NCBI GenBank assembly: GCA_023301205.1
Contig: JALZVC010000209.1
Span: 1 to 9,631, forward strand
DNA: 9,631 nt
Direction: 5' to 3'
DNA from: Flavobacteriaceae bacterium
Lineage (GTDB): Bacteria; Bacteroidota; Bacteroidia; Flavobacteriales; Flavobacteriaceae
Part shown: piece by piece, positions 5,685 to 9,631 of the stretch
Layout: every line of letters begins with the position of its first letter
How positions within the stretch are numbered: position 1 is the stretch's first letter
Made by a program: the position numbers and the translations under genes
Notes under the pieces: model-generated
Told to the model about the DNA's origin: nothing
Databases searched by the model: none
The model's input: the letters and a program-made list of their open reading frames with translations, nothing else

Positions 5685-6683
5685 ATGAAAAACATACTAA
5701 ACAAACTAATTAACCACGAGCAATTATCAAAGGCGCAAGCGCGGGATGTTTTGGTTAACATTTCCGAAGGGAAATACAACCAGAGCCAGATTGCTGCTTT
5801 TATAACCGTTTATATGATGCGCAGTATTGGTATTGAAGAACTGGAAGGTTTTCGCGATGCCTTGTTAGAACTATGTATTCGAGTTGATGTAGACGACTAT
5901 AACACTATTGACTTGTGCGGGACAGGTGGGGACGGTAAGAACACCTTTAACATAAGTACGCTCGCCTCTTTTGTAACGGCTGGCGCTGGTATTCACGTAA
6001 CAAAACACGGTAATTATGGGGTATCTTCTATTAGTGGTAGTAGCAATGTCATGGAGCAATTAGGTATAAAATTTAGCAATAATACCGATCATCATAAACG
6101 TTGTTTGGACGAAGCCGGTATTTGCGTTTTACACGCACCACTCTTTCACCCGGCAATGAAAAATGTAGCGCCCATTCGTAGAGAATTAGGTGTTAAAACA
6201 TTCTTTAATATGCTAGGACCAATGGTAAATCCTGCTTTTCCTAAAAACCAATTGGTTGGTGTTTTTAATCTAGAGCTTGCCAGAATGTACGGCTATCTAT
6301 ACCAAAAAGGAACGAAGAACTTTGCGGTACTTCACGCAATTGATGGCTATGATGAAGTGAGTTTAACAGGCCCTACAAAAATGATAAGCCGTAAAACAGA
6401 AACAGTATTAACGGCAGGGAGTTTTGGAGTAGATCAAATTTTACAAAATGCTATTTATGGAGGTGAAACGGTGGAGCAATCTGCAAGTATTTTTTCTAAA
6501 ATATTAAGTGGAAAAGGAACTACACCACAAAATAATGTAGTCTGTGCCAATGCAGGTTTAGCTATCGCAACAGTTACAGGATGTACTATTACCGAAGGAT
6601 TTGATAAAGCAAGAGAAAGTTTGATGAGCGGCAAAGGGTTAAATGCCCTAAACAAATTAAGAGAATTGAGTAACCAGTTATGA
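5685..6683 (+). CDS. trpD: Anthranilate phosphoribosyltransferase
   Basis: A 332-residue enzyme that joins anthranilate to PRPP to give N-(5-phosphoribosyl)-anthranilate. Residues 1-70 are the helical domain. The PRPP pyrophosphate loop is DLCGTGGDGKNTFNIST (76-92 with GTGGD at 79-83), followed by KHGN at 107-110. The anthranilate side shows HPAMKNVAPIRRELG with R165, and the magnesium-binding D223-E224 sits in DGYDEVSLTGPT. Length and motif order are those of the normal single-function enzyme, with no fused amidotransferase. It is separated from trpG by 86 nt holding two inverted repeat units, so, unlike trpE-trpG, its translation is not coupled by overlap. The ATG at 5685 is the only sensible start. 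Confidence 0.97.
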   Translation: MKNILNKLINHEQLSKAQARDVLVNISEGKYNQSQIAAFITVYMMRSIGIEELEGFRDALLELCIRVDVDDYNTIDLCGTGGDGKNTFNISTLASFVTAGAGIHVTKHGNYGVSSISGSSNVMEQLGIKFSNNTDHHKRCLDEAGICVLHAPLFHPAMKNVAPIRRELGVKTFFNMLGPMVNPAFPKNQLVGVFNLELARMYGYLYQKGTKNFAVLHAIDGYDEVSLTGPTKMISRKTETVLTAGSFGVDQILQNAIYGGETVEQSASIFSKILSGKGTTPQNNVVCANAGLAIATVTGCTITEGFDKARESLMSGKGLNALNKLRELSNQL

Positions 6684-6693
6684 TTAAAAAAGA

Positions 6694-6711
6694 TATCCGC
6701 CTTCGTGGATA
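6694..6711. repeat. Palindromic repeat in the trpD-trpC spacer
   Basis: TATCCGC-CTTC-GTGGATA forms seven pairs (one G-T) with a 4-nt loop, between the trpD stop (6683) and the trpC ATG (6718). The core CGCCTTCGTG resembles CACCTCCGTG in the trpF insertion (8 of 10 bases). The left flank, AAAAAAGATATCCGCCT, is close to AAAAAAATATCCACCT at 7795-7810, before trpF. Confidence 0.65.
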
Positions 6712-6717
6712 ATAAAT

Positions 6718-7506
6718 ATGACTATACTAAAACAAATAACAGACTATAAAAAATTCGAAGTTGCTGCTAGAAAAAAAGCCTTTCCTGTTCCTGTATTAAA
6801 GCAATCTGCTTTGTTTGAAAGAGACTGTCTGTCTATGGCTAAAAACGTCTCAGAAAGATCTGGGATTATTGCAGAACACAAAAGACGCTCACCAAGTAAA
6901 TCTGTTATTAATGAAAAAAGCAATCTTCCCGAGGTGGTTAATGGTTATATGAATGCTGGAGTTAGTGCTATTTCTGTTTTAACTGATACTAAGTTTTTTG
7001 GAGGCTCGCTGGATGACCTACTATTAGCAAGGGCTTCCGTTAACATTCCAATATTAAGAAAAGACTTCATTATTGATCCGTATCAAATATATGAAGCAAA
7101 AGCTTACGGAGCTGATGCTATATTATTAATTGCTGCTTGTCTATTTGAAAGAGAATTACAAGAATATTCTGCCATAGCAAAAGAGTTGGGGATGGATGTT
7201 TTACTAGAAATACACAACGAAGACGAACTAAAAAAATCATTGCACCCTACAGTAGATTTACTGGGTGTAAATAACAGAAATTTAAAAACTTTTAAAGTTT
7301 CACTGGATGCCAGCAAAAGATTATCAAAACTGATTCCCGATAGTTATGTGAAAGTTTCAGAGAGTGGTATTAGCAATATCGAAGCAATCAAAGAATTAAA
7401 ACCCTATGGATATAAAGGTTTCTTAATTGGAGAACGATTTATGAAAACAGATAATCCTGGGGAGAGTGCTGGGGAGTTTATTAAGGCCCTTCGATACAAT
7501 TCTTAA
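6718..7506 (+). CDS. trpC: Indole-3-glycerol phosphate synthase
   Basis: A 262-residue (beta/alpha)8-barrel enzyme that decarboxylates and closes the ring of CdRP to give indole-3-glycerol phosphate, the substrate of the TrpA/TrpB synthase. It starts MTILKQITDYKKFEVAARK, the usual N-terminal helix. Active-site residues by motif: K55 in IIAEHKRRSPSK, SVLTD (86-90), K115 in PILRKDFIIDPYQIYEAK, E164 in LLEIHNEDE, N186 in GVNNRNLKTF, and S214-E215 in VSESGIS. The phosphate-binding end is FLIGERFM (235-242). It is not fused to TrpF, which is encoded separately 320 bp downstream. Length is normal. Confidence 0.97.
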   Translation: MTILKQITDYKKFEVAARKKAFPVPVLKQSALFERDCLSMAKNVSERSGIIAEHKRRSPSKSVINEKSNLPEVVNGYMNAGVSAISVLTDTKFFGGSLDDLLLARASVNIPILRKDFIIDPYQIYEAKAYGADAILLIAACLFERELQEYSAIAKELGMDVLLEIHNEDELKKSLHPTVDLLGVNNRNLKTFKVSLDASKRLSKLIPDSYVKVSESGISNIEAIKELKPYGYKGFLIGERFMKTDNPGESAGEFIKALRYNS

Positions 7507-7552
7507 GATGTGCTATGCATATTTTAAGAAGCACTCAGGAACCTTAAATTGT

Positions 7553-7684
7553 TATTTTGTTTGAACATTGTGATGTAATAACTTAAGACTTGAAAACCTT
7601 GTGATTTTTTTGACGTATGACGTAGGACTAAAATAACAAACTAAGACTCTTTCCCCTAGCGAATATCTTAGTTCAAATAAAATA
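7553..7684. repeat. Long inverted repeat in the trpC-trpF spacer
   Basis: TATTTTGTTTGAAC (7553-7566) pairs with GTTCAAATAAAATA (7671-7684) over 14 positions with one G-T wobble. Inside it AACTAAGA (7639-7646) pairs with TCTTAGTT (7666-7673). An alternative 10-bp pairing, TTGTTATTTT (7549-7558) with AAAATAACAA (7630-7639), competes with the outer helix. Confidence 0.6.
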
Positions 7685-7693
7685 TGACAACTA

Positions 7694-7768
7694 GGATTCG
7701 CCTATAAGGGAAGGCGGATTTCGGAACAAATGTTTAATGAAATAAGTTAAACTTCAACCCGAAATTCG
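7694..7768. repeat. Two competing strong hairpins in the trpC-trpF spacer
   Basis: First hairpin: GGATTCGCCT (7694-7703) with AGGCGGATTT (7712-7721), ten pairs including three G-T, 8-nt loop. Second: CGGATTTCGG (7715-7724) with CCGAAATTCG (7759-7768), ten pairs including one G-T, enclosing GTTTAA (7732-7737) with TTAAAC (7747-7752). They share 7715-7721, so only one can form at a time. Confidence 0.6.
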
Positions 7769-7826
7769 GAAGGGGTCAAAACTTGAGTATTAATAAAAAA
7801 ATATCCACCTAATACGGGCACTAAAG

Positions 7827-8492
7827 ATGAAAATTAAAAACAAGACAGAGATTCTCACCTCCGTGAGAATTAAGATATGTGGAATGAAGCACAACGTCAA
7901 TGAAGTAGCAGCGTTGCAACCTGATTATTTGGGCTTTATATTTTATGAAAAGAGTGCCCGTAACTTTGAAGCGGATGAGATACCTGCTTACCCAGATATA
8001 AAAAAAGTAGGCGTTTTTGTAGATGCTTCTATTTCATTTGTAATGAAAAAGATTAAGAAATATAAACTGGATGTGATTCAATTACACGGTAATGAGTCGG
8101 TATTCTTTATCAATGAAATCAATCAAAATATATTTAATTCAAATTTAGGGAACGGAGTCGAAGTATGGAAAGTGTTGTCGGTTGACACTAATTTTGACTT
8201 CGGAAATATTACTAAATATGAAAATGTAGTAGACAAATTCTTATTCGACACTAAAGGAAAAGACAAAGGCGGTAATGGTTTTGCATTTGATTGGAATCTA
8301 TTGAAAGAATACCCAAGCACCAAGCCTTTCATTTTAAGTGGCGGTATTTCGTTGGAGAACATTTCCGAAGTGAAAGAACTACTCAAAACTGATTTACCAA
8401 TTTACGCCATTGATGTGAATAGTAAATTTGAGGACAGCCCTGGAATGAAGAATATTTCAGGATTAAAAAAATTAATAGCGGCTTTAAAATAA
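7827..8492 (+). CDS. trpF: Phosphoribosylanthranilate isomerase
   Basis: A 221-residue (beta/alpha)8-barrel enzyme that converts N-(5-phosphoribosyl)-anthranilate to CdRP. The catalytic cysteine is C18 in KICGM and the catalytic aspartate D141 in FLFDTKG; other marks are GFIFYEKSARN (36-46), VGVFVDA (61-67), IQLHGNES (84-91), the phosphate-site SGG (171-173) and AIDVNSKFEDSPG (194-206). TrpF normally begins about four residues before the ICGM strand; here 12 extra residues (KNKTEILTSVRI) sit between MKIK-like and KICGM sequence, encoded by an in-frame palindromic insertion. Without them the protein would be 209 residues, the usual length. A GTG at 7863 inside the insert could give a near-normal start (MRIKICGM) if the ATG at 7827 is not used. 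The core is intact, so I expect an active enzyme. Confidence 0.95.
   Translation: MKIKNKTEILTSVRIKICGMKHNVNEVAALQPDYLGFIFYEKSARNFEADEIPAYPDIKKVGVFVDASISFVMKKIKKYKLDVIQLHGNESVFFINEINQNIFNSNLGNGVEVWKVLSVDTNFDFGNITKYENVVDKFLFDTKGKDKGGNGFAFDWNLLKEYPSTKPFILSGGISLENISEVKELLKTDLPIYAIDVNSKFEDSPGMKNISGLKKLIAALK
7832..7873 (+). repeat. 36-nt palindrome-bearing insertion inside the trpF start region
   Basis: ATTCTCAC-CTCC-GTGAGAAT (7851-7870) is a perfect 8-bp hairpin. The segment is bracketed by AATTAA at 7832-7837 and 7868-7873, exactly 36 nt apart. Removing one unit turns the start into MKIKICGM, the normal TrpF beginning. The core CACCTCCGTG resembles CGCCTTCGTG in the trpD-trpC repeat. Confidence 0.7.
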
Positions 8493-8551
8493 TGCTTCGA
8501 CAGGCTCAGTATGACAACCTATAACAGTCACCCTGAGCTTGCAGAAGTGCA
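8493..8551. repeat. Palindromic repeat in the trpF-trpB spacer
   Basis: Arms 8495-8515 (CTTCGACAGGCTCAGTATGAC) and 8527-8547 match as inverted repeats at 16 of 21 positions. It starts right after the trpF TAA. From memory, CTTCGACAGGCTCAG with a facing CCTGAGCTTG arm is a common dispersed palindrome in Bacteroidota genomes. The whole spacer is open in the trpB frame, with an alternative ATG at 8511. Confidence 0.8.
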
Positions 8552-8561
8552 AAAAACAGAT

Positions 8562-9631
8562 ATGAACTACAACGTAAATGAAAAGGGGTATTATGGCGAA
8601 TTTGGAGGCGCTTACATACCCGAAATGCTATACCCAAATGTAGAAGAATTACGCCAGCAGTATATTAAAATAATGAGCACGGCAGAGTTTCAAGCCGAGT
8701 TTCAAGACTTGTTACGAGAATATGTGGGACGGCCAACGCCTTTGTATTTTGCAAAACGATTGAGTGCTAAACACAATACTAAAATCTACTTAAAACGAGA
8801 AGATTTATGTCATACAGGAGCGCACAAAGTAAACAATACCATTGGGCAAATTTTAATGGCGCAACGTTTAGGCAAAAAACGAATTATCGCAGAAACTGGA
8901 GCTGGTCAACATGGAGTTGCAACCGCAACAGTTTGTGCACTAATGGGTTTAGAATGTATCGTCTATATGGGTGCCGTTGATATTGAACGTCAAGCACCAA
9001 ATGTTGCCCGAATGAAAATGCTAGGAGCAAAAGTAATACCTGCAATTAGCGGTAGTAAAACCTTAAAAGACGCCACAAACGAAGCTATTAGAGATTGGAT
9101 TAATAACCCAACAGATACTCATTATATTATAGGAAGCGTCGTAGGACCTCATCCTTATCCAGATATGGTGGCGCGTTTTCAGAGTGTGATTTCTGAAGAG
9201 ATTAAAAGTCAGTTGCAAGAAAAAGAAGGACGTGCCAATCCAGATTATGTAGTGGCTTGCGTAGGTGGTGGCAGTAATGCCGCTGGTGCGTATTACCATT
9301 ATCTAGACAATCTGGAAGTTGGAATTATTGCCGTAGAAGCAGCAGGTAAAGGAGTAAATAGTGGCGAAAGTGCAGCTACCTCAGCCTTAGGAAAAGTAGG
9401 CATCATTCACGGGAGTAAAACCCTCTTAATGCAAACAGATGATGGGCAGATTACGGAGCCGTATTCCATTTCTGCAGGTTTAGATTATCCGGGTGTAGGA
9501 CCTATGCACGCCCATTTATATTCCAGCGGCCGCGGCGAATTTATTAGCGTAACGGATGATGATGCGATGAAAGCAGGGTTGGCGCTTTCAAAATTAGAAG
9601 GTATTATTCCAGCAATAGAAACCAGTCACGC
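8562..9631 (+). CDS. trpB: Tryptophan synthase beta chain (3' end beyond window)
   Basis: The first 356 codons plus two bases of the PLP enzyme that condenses indole with serine to make tryptophan; roughly the last 40 residues lie outside the window. It begins [21 protein letters not shown], the normal TrpB start. PLP forms the Schiff base with K89 in [10 protein letters not shown]111 in [11 protein letters not shown] is the catalytic acid-base residue; GGGSN (233-237) holds the PLP phosphate; and [14 protein letters not shown] marks the serine/communication region. It is the free-standing TrpB1 type that pairs with TrpA, whose gene probably follows. An in-frame ATG at 8511 would add 17 residues encoded by the palindromic repeat; I prefer 8562 since it gives the usual N-terminus. 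No stop or frameshift is seen up to the window edge. Confidence 0.97.
   Translation, partial: MNYNVNEKGYYGEFGGAYIPEMLYPNVEELRQQYIKIMSTAEFQAEFQDLLREYVGRPTPLYFAKRLSAKHNTKIYLKREDLCHTGAHKVNNTIGQILMAQRLGKKRIIAETGAGQHGVATATVCALMGLECIVYMGAVDIERQAPNVARMKMLGAKVIPAISGSKTLKDATNEAIRDWINNPTDTHYIIGSVVGPHPYPDMVARFQSVISEEIKSQLQEKEGRANPDYVVACVGGGSNAAGAYYHYLDNLEVGIIAVEAAGKGVNSGESAATSALGKVGIIHGSKTLLMQTDDGQITEPYSISAGLDYPGVGPMHAHLYSSGRGEFISVTDDDAMKAGLALSKLEGIIPAIETSH

Larger units (their letters stand above)
7507..7826 (+). other. 320-bp trpC-trpF spacer without a recognised gene, rich in inverted repeats
   Basis: No open frame of useful length with coding character is visible on either strand. What it does hold: a 14-bp helix (one G-T) between 7553-7566 and 7671-7684; an 8-bp stem at 7639-7673; a strong hairpin at 7694-7721; a 10-bp stem between 7715-7724 and 7759-7768 enclosing a 6-bp stem; a tandem TGACGTA pair (7611-7624); and a seven-T run (7605-7611) without a good stem before it. 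There is no convincing intrinsic terminator, so trpF and trpB are probably still read from the trp promoter. It may be a dispersed non-coding element, a decayed gene or a structured RNA; I cannot separate these. Confidence 0.6.

Noticed and set aside
7457..7476. CTGGGGAG repeated twice near the end of trpC
   Set aside because: A 12-nt spaced pair inside conserved coding sequence (PGESAGE); probably chance, though it recalls the GGGGAG motif of the trpG-trpD repeats.
7549..7566. Internal promoter for trpF
   Set aside because: TTATTTTG comes close to TAnnTTTG but misses a key base, and there is no TTTG at a proper distance upstream.
7581..7611. Intrinsic terminator ending at the T-run 7605-7611 after trpC
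   Set aside because: The bases before the T-run form no stable GC-containing stem, so termination here is unsupported.
1..9631. CRISPR arrays, tRNA or rRNA genes, insertion sequences with transposase, prophage genes
   Set aside because: Looked for and not seen; the repeats present are short palindromes, not regularly spaced direct repeats, and no transposase or integrase frame occurs.

Overview
The window is AT-rich and looks chromosomal, from a marine- or soil-type member of the Flavobacteriaceae (phylum Bacteroidota). The evidence is a secreted leucine-rich-repeat protein with a C-terminal type IX secretion (Por) sorting domain, the Bacteroidota promoter pattern TTTG / TAnnTTTG, the near absence of Shine-Dalgarno sites, the trp gene order E-G-D-C-F-B, and several short palindromic repeats of the kind scattered through flavobacterial genomes. 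I could not run any database search; species-level placement is not attempted.

Left part (1-3388), all on the minus strand: a one-domain rhodanese (34-345); a 493-residue LRR protein exported by the type IX system (468-1949), closed by a strong intrinsic terminator; and a two-gene unit of thiol-redox lipoproteins, a TlpA-like protein (2837-3388) followed by an AhpC/TSA-type redoxin (2128-2811), closed by a second strong terminator.

Right part (3456-9631), all on the plus strand: the tryptophan biosynthesis operon. It opens with a good Bacteroidota promoter, then a 15-codon leader peptide with three consecutive Trp codons (MKLNNHTWWWNNSRR), competing RNA helices and a perfect intrinsic terminator, i.e. 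a complete transcription attenuator. Then come trpE, trpG (ATGA overlap), trpD, trpC, trpF and trpB (cut by the window end). Together they take chorismate through anthranilate, PR-anthranilate, CdRP and indole-glycerol phosphate; TrpB, with TrpA presumably just outside the window, makes tryptophan.

The most unusual aspects are (1) the attenuator, whose leader peptide begins only about 2-6 nt after the expected transcription start, so the mRNA may be leaderless; and (2) the fact that every non-overlapping junction inside the operon (G/D, D/C, C/F, F/B) holds palindromic repeat-like DNA. In one case (trpF) such a repeat sits inside the reading frame as a clean 36-nt, 12-codon insertion flanked by AATTAA; in another (trpF/trpB) the repeat keeps an open in-frame path and offers an alternative trpB start. 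The 320-bp trpC-trpF spacer has no convincing gene but contains several long, mutually exclusive inverted repeats.
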